The notes below the pieces were generated by a model. That model did not search any database and was not told the origin of the DNA. It was given only the letters and a program-made list of their open reading frames with translations. A stretch of DNA of 64,000 nucleotides from Dasysyrphus tricinctus (Eukaryota; Arthropoda; Insecta; Diptera; Syrphidae). Made by a program: the position numbers and the translations under genes. The DNA lies in contig OY992532.1 in assembly GCA_963921185.1 (NCBI GenBank), forward strand, positions 32,157,577-32,221,576, given 5' to 3'. Below, piece after piece: positions 34,421 to 47,090 of this stretch. Every line of letters begins with the position of its first letter. Position 1 is the first letter of the stretch.

Positions 34421-36755
34421 TTAGTCTATTCTATGGTATATTTGTTGTGTGTCCATCTGTGCATCGATCTAGAGCCTAAAAGGATAATCGAATTTGCCTC
34501 AAATTTGGCAAAACGCTTTTTTGTCAGTTAGTTCAAATTAATTGAGTTGCGATTTCCTTTTATGTATAATACTTTGTCTAAATCTATTCATATAAAAACG
34601 CATACTTTGAGCATGCCACTTTATTTTGCAGAATACTATCAAGAGAGAAGTCAAACTTATAAAAATTCGTAAAATAGATTTGTATTCTGGAAAAAATACA
34701 GGTTTGAGTACCTAAACATTTTCTTTTTTCCTCAAAAAAATCAAACAGCGCATTGTTTAGTAACCATTGTAATTGTAAAAAAAAGGTACAAACATGCGTC
34801 CCTGCAACAAACATAAATATCCTTTAGGCCAGCAAATTGGTGTCCCGAATCTCATTACTCTCTGTTGAGGTAATAATATATTAGGAGCAATGTCAACCAC
34901 AGCTTGGAAGCCCGTGTCGGAAGCTCTTCAGCTAAGTAAAGTAAAATACCAACCTGGGCATAGTAGTAATAATATAGTAGTTGTTATGGAAGCAAGAAAA
35001 TATTAAATGACAGGACAACATGCCACCTCAATATGTAACCCAAATAAATGAGTATCATTAAGGAGTAGACTCATTTAACCTCATAGTCGTTCGTCGTAGT
35101 CATCGTTGTCGCCGCTGCCAAACAAGGACACAATTTTAGACAAAAAAGAAAAAAAATAAAAAAAAACCGAGAACTTCTTCCTCAAAAAACGGTTCCCTTT
35201 TTACAATTATATTCTAGTCCTAGTTCACAGTAAACCTAAACCCACAAAAAAAAAAAAAACTAAGACAAACAACGATGTCCCAACAGGGAAAACACGACGA
35301 CGAGTATAGAACGAAATTATAGCATAACTCATCCTCGGATTCTATATCCTAAGGCAAGAGGATATCATTTCTCCTTGGGATAGAAGAGTCGTATCTGGTG
35401 TCAAGCACCTACTCCATCTATTGGCAAAAAATTGCACAAAAAAAAATTCATTCGTTTGGGTCCTGTAAGAATGTTTTTTGTGTGGATTTCCTTCGACTCT
35501 GACTCTCTTGTAACTGCTCCTCTGGTCCTAACCCTAAAAATGACTTCCGAAGGACAGAAAAAAACTATAGAAAAAGTTCACAATTTTCGGTCTTGCCGAA
35601 GGATTTTGTGTTGTTTTTGTATATGTCGATGGTGGTGGCGATTCAGCCACTCCCAATTTTACACACATTCTGCAGCTCACCAATGCTATTGGTTATATAC
35701 ATGATGATGGTCCGAACAGGAGTACATTGGGTGTACTTTTTTAGGGAGATTTCGGGAGAAAACGCTTCACATACCTACCTACAGCAAAACACAGTCCTCG
35801 GAAGGGACAAAACAAAGCATCATCATCCTCATTTCGGATTTCGTTTTTCCCTGGACGGCCCAGACAACAAACACGAACTCCTCAAAAATAAAAAGGCAGA
35901 AATACCAAATTGCATTGCACATCGATAACATGGAGTTGGGTGGGTGGTATGTGTTTTTTTCTTCTTTTTTTTTGGGAGACTTGATCCCCAAAGCTTTTGC
36001 CTGCGTCAATTCGCATCCTGCGTCCGAAAACTCAGAAACAGGCTGAACGAGGCATGCAAGCACCAAACAGCAGATAGAATAGACTGACAGGCTCCTATGC
36101 GCTCTCTTAAAACAAAAGAACTCCTAGAATACCCATGTATAGGAGTTATACACAAGGATTGCAGGCAGGACCAGTACACAAAGATAGTGATTGGCATTCG
36201 GACAATGCGTCGAATCTTTTTGTGTTTTCTGTAAGCAGGCAGGCAAGCAAGCAGGCAGACACAGGAGGACGAAATGGGATAGATAAATAATCGGATCAAA
36301 GGATGGCCTTATTCCTTTTTTATCAGTATTTTGCTTTCACAGTTATTTCATAGTTTTCCAGATCATTAGATGGGATTTTCTTTCCAAAGGGAAAATGGGA
36401 ATATGGAGACAAAAGCAAAAAGAATTGTTTTCTAAATCTCTTCGTTTTCTGAAAAGTTGTTGTACTTTTTCTTTGAATTATATTTTCACAGTTGGCATGG
36501 TAAAAATATGTTTGTCTTTCATACTCATATACACACTCTGTTACGGATTTCAACTGATTAAATGTGTGGAAAACAAACAAACTATGATTATGTAGGTAGC
36601 TAGTTACCTATTGTTTGTTTTGAAATACATTTGTGGGTATAAACCGTTCTACATTTACGTCAAAAGCTTCTTTATTCAATAGTCTTCAAGATTATAATAT
36701 TTACTTAAATGATGATTGAGTGATAATGGTTTAAGAATTTTGCAATTCCAAAAAA
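34421..36755. other. Non-coding, GC-richer islands, no gene recognised
   Basis: Between 34.9 and 36.3 kb base composition rises and there are no TE ends. Overlapping frames of 85-111 codons on both strands lack recognisable motifs. This is a possible location for unseen host exons or regulatory DNA. Confidence 0.4.
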
Positions 36756-36762
36756 GTTAATG

Positions 36763-36834
36763 TGCGTAGGCCGGGAATCGAACCCGGATCAACTGCTTGG
36801 AAGGCAACTATGCTAACCATTACACCACCAACGC
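36763..36834 (-). tRNA. tRNA-Gly (TCC) copy with acceptor mismatch
   Basis: Minus-strand copy of the Gly(TCC) gene. The 5' acceptor strand is GCGTTGG and the 3' strand CCTACGC, so position 5 faces position 68 as T-T instead of C-G; both bases changed. The D arm, the TCC anticodon loop, the T arm and a TTTTTT terminator are otherwise intact. It may be a decaying copy or tolerated; a pairing-disrupting double change suggests loss of selection. Confidence 0.85.
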
Positions 36835-37839
36835 AACTGATGAAGCGTTAAACTCCTTAGTCGAAAATTTGAAACTTGACACACATCTTAAATTTAAGAT
36901 TTGATAGGTAACATATATTATATTCTTTTCTAGTTTTATTAGATTAACTGCGAGTTTTGGGGAGATAAGAAAGTTTCTCTTCATTATTTAAAAAAAACTG
37001 ACCATTTTATTGAGCTGAAAATTATACAATGGATTTCATATAAAGACTTCTTATTTTCTGTGTAGATGGCACTAAACACAAAAATTATAAAATGAGTTGC
37101 TTAAGCTGAACAAAAAATCTAAAAATAATTTTTTTTATAATAAAAAAAAATTCTCTCAGAATACATTTTTTGTCCAACTGTGGCTGCAAGTGCTTCCTTT
37201 TGTTAGTCTCTGACATTATAAAAACAGTTGAATTTGGAATAAAGCAGCTGTTCGACTCTTATTTAAAAAAAGGTACGCTGTGGCGTATACGTACTATTAC
37301 TCAAACTGAAAAACAGGTAAATAACTGCAATTAGAAGTGCTGTACGCAATTTTTTCCAATATGATAATCAAAAATCTTAAACAGTGGCTAAAATCATCAT
37401 GATAGGTATATCAATAAGAGAAATCTTAAAGTGGTTTTGTAAAAATTACTTATGTTAATGTTGCACACATGTAGTTAATACACCATTCGAGCAGCGATGT
37501 AACTAAAGTTTTGAAATCTTGATAATTGTATGAATTGATTCAATCTTAAAGCATTTTGATATTATGATTAGAGAATGAAAATTTTGAGGATTGATTCCAA
37601 GTACATATTGCTCATTTGCTACAAGTCCGTCATAACTCAAAATTTGTTGTTTCGAGGTAAATGCAATTGAAAATCTCGATTTCGTGAAAATAATTATATA
37701 GAAAAACGACTGTATAGTGCAACAAAAAATGCTCTATTATTTGAAATTAAAAGAGATATTGATTGATGTATGATAATAAAAAATTACAAAACCATAGGTT
37801 GGTAGGTACTTTGTTCAAAATCATTAATTTTTAAGTTAT

Positions 37840-37946
37840 ATGAAATATTTGAAATTTGTATATAAAAAAAAACTTGTTTAAATCCGTTCAGCTGATTATG
37901 AGAAAATTTAAAATATAAAAGCATTCTATGAGAGGTACTACTAATC
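37840..37946. repeat. Family A fragment, copy 4a
   Basis: It ends in TCTATGAGAGGTACTACTAA, a family A block, just before CAGTGGCGTAGATAGC. Confidence 0.55.
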
Positions 37947-38730
37947 AGTGGCGTAGATAGCTTTTCGCTATGGGGGGGGGGGGGATGGATCTAGTTCGCT
38001 CATTTTTTTTTTAAAGTTTTAATAACACTAGTTTACAAAATTTTGGGTCATGGTAGGGTCCTTCGAAAAAATATATTTTCTAGACTAATTTTGGGTCACT
38101 GGACACAAAAATCAAAATTATTTTTTTTTCCAAAGAAGCGTTTTCGAGATATGCGCAAAAATCATTTTCTCAGCTATTTTTTCAGGTATTCCCATAAATC
38201 TCGCTAATGGCATAACTAATTTACACAAAATGTGTATTTTCTGAATGATGTGATCTGTCTCCTTCTGACAATGTACTGCATGTATAAGTCGGACTGAAAT
38301 GTTATAAGTTACAGGCATTCAAAGTTTCAAAAACTAGTATTTTTGAAAAATTTCTATTTTTGGTTGCTCCATATGGATAGAAAAAAAATATTTAAAATAA
38401 TTTTAAGGACTTAAGTGAAACACAATTTTTTAAACAAAGATTTGAGCCAAAGTTTTTCAAAATCGGACGATAAATGTAGAAGTTATTAAATAATTAGTGA
38501 AAAAAGGCAATTTAATTTTTTTCAATAAAAGTCACATAAATGTATATTTGGGTGTCTGTTATTTCCCAAAATCATTTTTTAAAATCAGAAACCCCTAAAA
38601 TAAAAATTCTATGTCCTCAATTAAAGTTTTTGACCACAAAATTTTTGTCTAAGGTGATAAATCGTTGCCTCTTAGGCCATTCTCTTTTCCATACAAAGGA
38701 GAATTGAACACACCAAACTCCAAGACCATA
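37947..38730. other. Probable TE fragment starting CAGTGGCGTAG with a 13-G run
   Basis: The left end CAGTGGCGTAGATAGC followed by G13 (37972-37984) resembles hAT-type termini. A block near 38340 (TTTTGGTTGCTCCATATGGA) occurs inverted near 13700. The right end was not identified. Confidence 0.4.
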
Positions 38731-38739
38731 TAATAAAAA

Positions 38740-39440
38740 AAACCTTCTATGACAGGAACTATTAATAGTTGCTAATTTAAGTATTGTAAAAAGTTTAATC
38801 AAAATCGTAGGAGCCTTTTTTGAGAAAAAAAAATATTTTCATCAACGGTTTTTTAACTTTTGTATGAAAGGTTTTTTTTTCATAAATATACATTTTTTTC
38901 TAAAAATATTTTAGAGAGTACTTAAAAATTCTTAAATATCGAGTTTCAAAAAAATCGATCATATTTTTTAGAAATATGTATTTGCTTTTCATAAAAAATT
39001 TGAAACATTTTTTAAAAATCCAAAAAATATTTTTTCAAAAATGTTTGTACACAAAATTATTTATATTTCTTGGAAGCTTTTGTATAAAAAAATTATTGAA
39101 ATCAGTCAAACCATTTTGAAGAAAATCGGAAATTAAAAAATGGTTCCTTGGGATGTACCATTAATAACCATTTTCTGAAAAATTGTTTTCCACCCAAAGG
39201 AAGCCTTTATCTACTAATAGCAGAAAATTCATCGAGCCGTTTTTGAGAAAAATACGATTATGTAAAATTGCTAAAAAAATTGTATGGCAGTTACCGTTAT
39301 TTTGTGTTCTAAAAAAATAATAAAAACCAAAAACCACTATGAACCAAGTTGAAAGAATGTCAAACGAGCCGTTTAGACTGGAGACGAACAGACATACTTA
39401 GCCCACTTTTTTGGTGTTCTCTACCATCGTAATGTACATT
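38740..39440. repeat. Dispersed AT-rich repeat family A, copy 4b
   Basis: It contains CTATGACAGGAACTATTAAT, TCGAGTTTCAAAAAAATCGA (38939-38958), CACCCAAAGGAAGCCTTTAT and the terminal GACTGGAGACGAACAGACAT then TTCTCTACCATCG blocks. Confidence 0.68.
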
Positions 39441-42400
39441 TTGTTCTTAAAATATTTTAGAAAGTATTAAAAAATAATCTCAAGCATCGAGTTTCAAAAA
39501 ATCGGTTGTTTCTTGTTTTAAAAGCAATGTTAATATTTAGTTTTTTAAATTCGTATTGTAATTTTTGTGTGAGTAGATAAGTGTAATTTATGGCTATGTA
39601 TTTTTTTCGGTGGAGTTTTCTTCGTTTATTCTGTTGTTATTGTTGTTGTTTTTAGTTTACAGTTCGCGTGTGCAAAAAAATTTGTGCAAATATTGTCGCT
39701 TGTCAAAAGTAATTGAGGTGGAATGAAAAATTATTTGTTTGCATGATTGGTTAACAGTTTCTGCATAAAAAAAATATTGGAATGTCATGCAAAACACTGG
39801 ACCCGTAATTATTTTGCATCCGAAGAATAGTGTGGTGAATAAAATACTTTTTTTTCGATGGTTGGTTTTCACTTCCATAAAAGAATATATATTGACCTCA
39901 AGGCATTATTTGCATACAAATAGTTTTTGCATCCCAAAATAATTTATTCTTTTCCATTTTAAATAGGACTATAGTTTATTAATTTTTGGGAAAATTAATG
40001 ACTCAATGGGTGGCTTTGGCCAAGGCAAATGCTTTTCGCCTTGAATATTATTCAATTTGGTACACAGAATACATGGAAAATCGTTTTGAAAATTTTTATT
40101 ATTTTTTCGCATGGGAACTGTAAACTATGATTTTAACAAAAGAGCAGCCTTAAAACCAAATGCAAGAAAAGTTCCCTATTTTATGCTGAGACAATTCTGA
40201 GAAAATTGCTTTACAACAGTCTGCCAATAATAAAAAGAAGGTTTAGAAAATGTTAAAAAACGCACGCTTTTTTGACATTCTTCAAATCTTCGTTTTATTA
40301 TTGGCAGAATTTTGAAAATCTGAATTTTGAAAGTAGAATTTTCCAAAAATAATTTTGAACCGGCCAGAATTTGAACCCCAACCCTTAAAAACATTTTTAA
40401 AATTTTTACAGAATTTTAATTTAAAAGACTGGATTTACAGAGTTCCGAAAAGAAGAAATGTGGATATACATACCCTGGGCGTCCGAAATAACGAACAAAA
40501 TGCAGAATTTTGGATTTCAAAATTTGAAATACAGAATATGGGGCTTACAGCATTTTGAAATACAGAACAAAGACCCGTATCCGCAAGGAAAATCACAGAT
40601 TTATATAAGAAGAGGCCATTTGGCCCAACCTGGTACTATACATAATTGAAAAGTTCCACATACGCCCGAGTGTGTTTTTTTTATGATATAACTCATAAAC
40701 GAAAGTTCACATTGCTAATATTTTTATAAAGTTCAAGAATGTTTTAAAATATGTAAGATTTGTGAGACATTCAATGATTTAATGTTTCATGTTCTTTTAA
40801 ATATCATGCATTAATTTTACACTCTATAGGTGGTAGATAAAATGAATTAATATCGACACCTACTTCATCAAAAAGACATGCAAATCATAGATGTTAACTA
40901 AAAAACAGTAACTGCGACTTTACAAAGGTTGCGTGCCTGAAGGCTGATGGACTTTTATAAGTAAAATTTGCAGCAATTTTGTATTGCAACTTTGTATATC
41001 ATGATTATTTTTCAATCGTGTGTATAGATCATAAAATAATCTACTTGTTGGTTTAATTACATATAATTTGCATACGGATGTTCTTGAATTAAATTTAAAT
41101 TATTTTGTTCATTTTATGGGAACATGAAGCCAAGTGATTATTGAATGAATATTTTTGTCTTTAAGCACTAGCCAGCCATTATAAAGCAATCAATTTAAAA
41201 ATGCCTACAGAAATCCTATACATAATAACTTTATTAAAAACCGAAGCTGTTGATTGTACTCAAGCTGCATTAAACTCTTAAAAAATGGACAACTTTTTGT
41301 GTGTGGCGTTAGAAAAAACACGTTCATGGGAAATGGTGCCCAACAGTTTTCCAAACAAAAGTAGAGCAAAAAGGTAGGTTCATAATACAATTTATTACTG
41401 AACAAAGGTGTCCCCCGAATGTAAATCCAAGTTGGCAGGACGGAAAGGCACGAGCGGCAGTTGCCAACTTGGAAACCACGTTTTATCAAATACCTCATGA
41501 ACCAGTGCATGGCACCGTTGCCGTTTGGCCCCTATAGTGGCCAGATGGCCCCTTTTTTCGTTCGGAACCCGTGGCCCCCACTTTTTTAAAATCAACCAAC
41601 TGGCCCCTTTTTAAAAATGTATGTGATTCTTATTAAAAATTGGGTTTCTACATAAAAATAAATGAACTTCTCCAAGTTTCGTACTCAATTCTGCAAAATT
41701 ATAGAAGAAAGGGATAAAATAAAAAAAAATTTCGAATTTATTTAGAAGGTAAAAATAGTTACCTATCTACATTTTTGTTGTAATTTTAGTAAAATAAATT
41801 TTATTTGTTATTATTAGACTAAATTTTGCTTTAGTTTTTAAATAAATATTTATTCAATGCTTTGCTCCTTTATGTACTAATAATATTTTTTGTATTCTCT
41901 CTTTTATGGCCATTTCTTAAAAGGGCCCCTTTTTTCATCCCAGGGCCCCTTTTGGGACCCTTTTCTCAGTGGCAACACTAAATGTTTTTTTTTCTAAATG
42001 GTTTTGACAAATTAAATTTTAAAGTCTGGAGGCCTGTGACCAAGTGGACATATTTAAGTAAGTTCATACAATCCAGTCTTCCATTTTATTTTTTTGATTT
42101 CGTTTCGAAAAATGTGATAGTAAATAAAAAAAAAAAATTAGATAGATAGGTGGCTACCTATCTTGTTAAAAATAAATAAATATGGGTTTGAACTACCCCA
42201 TCATCATCATTTGTATGATTCTCATGACGTGTTGGTTATCTTTAAATGGTCACTTACCTCCGTTCAATGTTCCATTATTGAGTAATTATTCTAAGGTTGA
42301 GAAGAGAAAAAAAACGAATTTTTAAACATCATTTATGTTTTTTTGTGCATATAATTCAAAAAATTTCTTTCATGCCTGTAGTAGGTACTCTTCATCAAAA

Positions 42401-42895
42401 GAAATAAATTAAATCATTGGAACCCAAGAGCCTTAATTAGAATAGAAACAAAACCTGATTTGGTTATAATTTACTTCTTCTTTTATTGCGAGCTGATCTA
42501 AGAGCAGTTGATAAATGAAACATGCACATATCCCAAGAGTTGTAATTCTATGCTAATCCAGAGTCTTAGATAGACTAGGTAGGTGCTTGCAGTTGCAGTT
42601 TGTCGGAAACGGATATAATGATGGAGACATGAATATTTTATAAAAATATTTTAATATGCGTTGTTGAAGCAACGAAGCATAGTGATTTGGTAATAATCGT
42701 CTTAAGCATAATGTTAAGTGACTAAGATAATTATTGTAGACATTTTAATTCACTAAAATCCTAAAAGACGTTAAACTATGGATACCAGTAGAACACTCAT
42801 TCTAAATATTTATAACAAAATATCATTACTATAACAAATGGGTATTTTTAAGTAAAAGAAAAGATTGCAGACATTATGTTATGTTAAAAAAAAAA
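39441..42895. other. Non-coding AT-rich stretch
   Basis: No gene was recognised. It holds a 16-bp inverted repeat (TCTGCCAATAATAAAA, 40220-40235 with 40293-40308). A possible element at about 41510-41988 has ends that both carry GTTGCC and GGCCCC(T)n motifs in inverted orientation. Confidence 0.45.
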
Positions 42896-42898
42896 GTG

Positions 42899-42970
42899 TG
42901 CGTCGGCCGGGAATCGAACCCGGATCAACTGCTTGGAAGGCAACTATGCTAACCATTACACCACCGACGC
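42899..42970 (-). tRNA. tRNA-Gly (anticodon TCC), minus strand
   Basis: It is identical over the 72-nt gene to the 30.55-kb copy, including T28. The acceptor stem is fully paired. It is followed on its strand by ACACTTTTTTTTTT, a strong pol III terminator. The 5' flank GACGCAGCTTA is shared with the 30.55-kb copy, pointing to duplication of the gene with a little flank. Confidence 0.95.
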
Positions 42971-43872
42971 AGCTTACCGTTAAGACCTCTGTTAATCAAA
43001 ACGATTTTTTTATCATTATTTATGTTGCCTATGAGTTTATGAACGAGTACCAATATTTGCATAATATGTTATAATATGATCTAGGGCAGCGATTCCCAAA
43101 GTGTGTTCCGCGGAACCCTGGGGTTCCGCGGGAGAGTTTTCAAGGTTCCACAAATTTCTTCAAGTATAAACAGTAAAATACAAACAATAAAAGAAAAAAA
43201 TGAAAAATTCCACAAAAAAAAATGAACAACATTATTTTTTAATCGAAGTGTGAACTTCAAGGTCATAGACTGTTTCATGAGTAAACACATCATTAATTGG
43301 GGAAAATGAATAGATATTATTGGTGGGAAAGGTTAAAGGAGTTGTTTCAAATATTAAAAACTTTGCTCTTAGAAGAACCAGCAGTCATTGTATTTTCCAT
43401 CGCTATGCACTTTTTATGTAAAGACTGCCAACTGTTTTTAAAAAGTTCTCGGTGGAGCTGTGAAAATAGTAAATTTTATAAAGAGCCGTCCTCTCCAATC
43501 GAGATTGTTTAGATATTTGTGTAAAGATATGTCAGTACGAATCGCTTCTTCTTCATACTGAAATCCGATGGCTTTCCACAGGGAAAGCTTTATCCTGGTT
43601 ATTTCCACTACGTGATGAGTTGAATGTGTTCGGACTGGAAAAAAATATATCTTTAATTGCAAAACTCTTTGATGTATTGCATGATGGGCAATGGATTACG
43701 AAATAAGCTTATCTTGGAGACATTTCGAGAAGATCAACGAAACTGCTACAGTTCTGCAGGAAAAACCAATTACAGTATTTTATGCGAGAGACAAACTGGC
43801 AGCTTTGAAAAGAAAAATTAATTTCTGGCTCGTAGTCCAGTTAATTTGGGCTCAAAAAGGCCCTTTGCGAGC

Positions 43873-44448
43873 AAATTGTGGGGTAGTTTTGATTTGTACT
43901 TCCTCTATGTTTTCGGGGGTGTTGAATTCGAATCTGAGGTTTGCCAACAAAATTTCGTGACGCAACATGGAAAAAAACGAAAAAAATGATGCAAAAATGC
44001 ATTTCTCGGGAGTTTTTTACTAATGGCTCGAAAACTATCTATTATTCGAAAATAACATCAAAGAAGCATTGAAAGTATACACAATTTCCAATAAATCAAT
44101 ATTTATGGTTTTTTCTGCGACAACCCGTTTGGACTCAAGCGCTAGTCGAAAATTGACGTATTTTTACTGTTTTAGAGAATCCACTTGAAAGTGCTAAGAA
44201 ATAACTTTGTGTGACAAAATTTGAACTTTTATCTGTAACATGAACCAAGATATACTTTTCTGATGGTCTTTGATGCGCTGAGTTCGAATCTGGCCTTGGA
44301 GCGAATAGTGAAAAATTCCCAAAGAAAAATTATATTTGCATAATTTTTTTCCATGTTGCGTCACGAAATTTTGTAGGCAAACCTCGAATTCGGATGCAGC
44401 ACCCCGAAAACTTAAAGGTGCGAACAAATCAAAACTACCCCACAATTT
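43873..44448. mobile_element. MITE-like element with about 105-bp inverted arms
   Basis: AAATTGTGGGGTAGTTTTGA at 43873 returns inverted ending at 44448, and the arms continue through TTTGCC(A/T)ACAAAATTTCGTG and GACGCAACATGG. Non-coding. It lies inside the hAT transposase relic. Confidence 0.78.
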
Positions 44449-44449
44449 C

Positions 44450-45115
44450 TGTTAGCAGCTTAAAAATGAATACGACTATATGAACAGGGCCAAACACACT
44501 TTTGAATTGATATATTGAACGGACACAAAAGAGATGACTCTGTGAGGAAGAGGCAGTTGATATTTGAACGTCGAAGTATTTAGTCGTGTGAGAGAGCTAC
44601 TTAGTGTTAATAAAATAAAGTTTATAATCGGTACAAAGTAAAAATTGTTTTATTGTTTTTTTTTTATTGAGAACTCTAGTATTGTTTAATGGTACTAACA
44701 ATATTGTTAGTTTTATTGAGAACTCTAGTATTATTTAGTACCATTAAATACAATATTGTTAGTACCATTAAATAATACTAGAGTTCTCAATAAAAAATAA
44801 ACAATTGTTTTTCAATTAAAAGTTTATTATTTTATTTAAACTGGCTCATGGAATAGAATCCCACTTCTGAATTGTTAGTACCATTAAATAAAACTAGAGT
44901 TCTCAATAAAAAAAAAACAATTGTTACTTTGTACCGATTATAAACTTTATTTTATTAATACTTAGTAGCTCTCTCACACGACTAAATACTTCGACGTTGA
45001 AATATCAACTGCCTCTTCCTCACAGCGTCATCTCTTTTGTGTCCGTTTAATACATCAATTCAAAAGTGTGTTTGGCATTGTTCAAATAGTCGTGTTCATT
45101 TTTAAGCTGCTAACA
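44450..45115. mobile_element. Tail-to-tail LTR palindrome
   Basis: An LTR-like unit TGTTAGCAGC...GGTACTAACA (44450-44702) is followed after about 170 bp by a second copy in reverse orientation (44873-45115). Both units have the TG...CA borders of an LTR. The whole is bounded by a direct TTTC (44446-44449 and 45116-45119), so it inserted as one piece. The spacer repeats the GAACTCTAGTATTATTTA end several times in both orientations. No internal genes are present. The arms are about 240 bp and more than 90% complementary by eye. Confidence 0.75.
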
Positions 45116-45904
45116 TTTCTATGGTAAAAATACAATATGACTGGAGTGTACAAAAGAGCAATTTTGAGTGTTTTCCAGTTTTACATGAATTCTTGCCAGA
45201 GAACATGCTTGAACTCAGAGCAGATATTAGCAACGTTATTGCTCTCCATTTGGTAAGTCTCGAAAGATCTATGCTGGATTACTTTCCAGATATAAATACA
45301 GACATCAAGTGGTTACAAAATCTCCTCTCCATCAAAATTTGTAGATATTTGATTCTGTATCATTAAACGAATTTTGGATTGGTATTAAGAATGAATTCCC
45401 TGAGCTTGCCAAGAAAGCTATAATAAATTTTCTACCTTTTGTTACAACGTACCGCTGAGAAATAGGCTCTTCAGCGTATACTTACACAAAAACTAAATAC
45501 AGCTCGAGGCTGAGCGCTGCCCCAGATATGCGAATACAACTTTTGGACATAGAAGTTAATTTAAAAACAATTTAAATCAAACAATGCAACAGATTCATTC
45601 TTCACAGTAAATAAAAAATTGATTTTGAAATATGTTGTTTTTCATTTTTTGCTATTGTCAGGATGGGGTTCCGAAATATATTTGAGCATTGTTTAGGGTT
45701 CCACAGCTTGAAAAGTTTGGGAACCGCTGATCTAGGGTATATTATTGTACTATCACACACTTATTATTTGATCAGCTTAAACTACGCACAAAAAATACCC
45801 TAAAGCCATAATTATAGAAATTTAAATATCATTATGGTGGTCCTTAAACAGGTCATTGCTTTATTTTAAATGATAAATGCGCCATCCATAATTTCTTTCA
45901 AATA

Positions 45905-46583
45905 CAGTGGACTCTCGCTAACTTGAACATACGATAACTTGAACAATCCAATAACTAGAACATGCCATTTTTCCCTTGTAGGTATTCTATAACTTGAACA
46001 GGCAATTTTCAAGGCTCGGTAACTTGAATTTTGTCACTACCAACTCTATAAGTTGATCAGTTAAGTGTTAAGATATTTGCAATCTCTGTACCTTGAACAG
46101 AAAATTTAAAAAAATGTATATTTGATTAATTTGAATTACCTTTTTTTAGCTCACTACGTTCATAAACGATTTTCGCATAAGAGGCATCCCATGAAGTTTC
46201 TACTGCTTTTTTTTTGTGCTTAAGATCTTCTTCCATTTCAAGTGAATTTTATAAAAAAAAGTTCGTGTTTTTTAAATGAGTTATATAGCACAAAATAGGC
46301 TTAAAAAAGAAAATAAATTAGAATTTTGACACTCAAGCTAAGGGCAGGAATAAATACATATTGTGAGCACATTAAGAAAGGGAAAAGCTTATTTCATTCT
46401 TTTTAAGTTGAACTTATTTATTTATCGAATGCAAAACAAAAGCTAATATTAAAGGAAAAGTGTCAAGTTGGGTCAAAAAATGCAAGAAACAGAATCATTT
46501 GTTCAATAATCCAGTAACTTGAACAATCCATTTACTTGAACAGAAGTGGTTTCGTATGTGTTCAAGTTACCGAGAGTCCACTA
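45905..46583. mobile_element. pogo/Tigger-like MITE
   Basis: The ends are CAGTGGACTCTCGCTAACTT and, inverted, TAGTGGACTCTCGGTAACTT, flanked by TA (45903-45904 and 46584-46585). AACTTGAACA-type motifs are repeated at both ends (about ten copies), as transposase-binding sites in pogo-type elements. There is no transposase frame. The CTCTCG-containing TIR and TA target are characteristic of pogo/Tigger. Confidence 0.85.
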
Positions 46584-46599
46584 TAAATACAAAAAAGCT

Positions 46600-46814
46600 A
46601 CAATTTAAGCTCATTATTTTGAAACTGTGTTTAAAAATTCAAAAATTTTTTGTTTGAAAATTTGACTATGAAATATTAATTCAACTTATTTGAAATTTGT
46701 ACATAAGAAAATTAATCTAAATCCGTTTATCTGGATAATGAGAAAATAAAAAAAAAAAAAAACAGTCTACGACAGGAACCTACTATTAATAGTTAATAAG
46801 TGTAATTTATATAT
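46600..46814. repeat. Family A fragment, copy 5
   Basis: It contains the AATCCGTTTATCTGGATAATG and CTACGACAGGAAC-type blocks of family A and ends in a TA repeat where the solo LTR starts. Confidence 0.55.
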
Positions 46815-47090
46815 ATATTGTAATAACTTTCCATATTTGAACTATAACGACTCCGAAAAGCAAACAAACGGACACAATAAAGCTTACGGTCGCAGTGCAA
46901 ACATACCCTTATTAGCTATAATTATTAGCAACTCTCAAACGAAAGAAGCGCCATCTGCCGGATTATAGCAGATACACCAGCTGTCAAATAAAAGCTTTTG
47001 GAAGAAAAATTATTGGGAAATTTCCCCTGGGGAAAGCTCTGGAAGCAGAGACCAGAACCTTCCACTACTTTCCAGAGTTTGGAAAACAAG

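Larger units (their letters stand above)
43340..45580 (+). pseudogene. hAT transposase relic (ZBED/SCAND3-like)
   Basis: Across shifting frames one can read ...N-F-I-K-S-R-P-L-Q-S-R-L-F... (about 43470-43510), I-R-W-L-S-T-G-K-A-L-S (about 43560-43595), F-x-L-R-D-E-L (about 43605) and A-L-K-R-K-I-N-F-W (about 43805-43831). The frame then resumes as KSNFECFPVLHEFLPEN (about 45152-45205) and ends with the hAT C-terminal dimerisation motif P-F-V-T-T-Y-R ... T-K-T-K-Y-S-S-R-L (about 45436-45510). This order matches the RNase-H-like and hATC parts of ZBED5/SCAND3-type hAT proteins. The BED zinc finger and N-terminus are missing, and about 1.3 kb of foreign DNA splits the frame between 43831 and about 45145. 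Confidence 0.8.
43087..45729 (+). mobile_element. hAT element, ZBED/Buster-like, with intact ends
   Basis: The ends CAGCGATTCCCAAAGTGTG and, inverted, CAGCGGTTCCCAAACTTTTC match the usual vertebrate and insect hAT consensus CAGxGGTTCCCAAAC. A perfect 8-bp duplication ATCTAGGG flanks it (43079-43086 and 45730-45737). It encodes a decayed transposase interrupted by a MITE-like element and an LTR palindrome. Subtracting these leaves about 1.3 kb, so the copy was already internally deleted. Confidence 0.92.

Noticed and set aside
44275..44300. tRNA-like T-arm sequence (GAGTTCGAATCTGG)
   Set aside because: No acceptor, D or anticodon stems can be built around it; it is part of the MITE interior.
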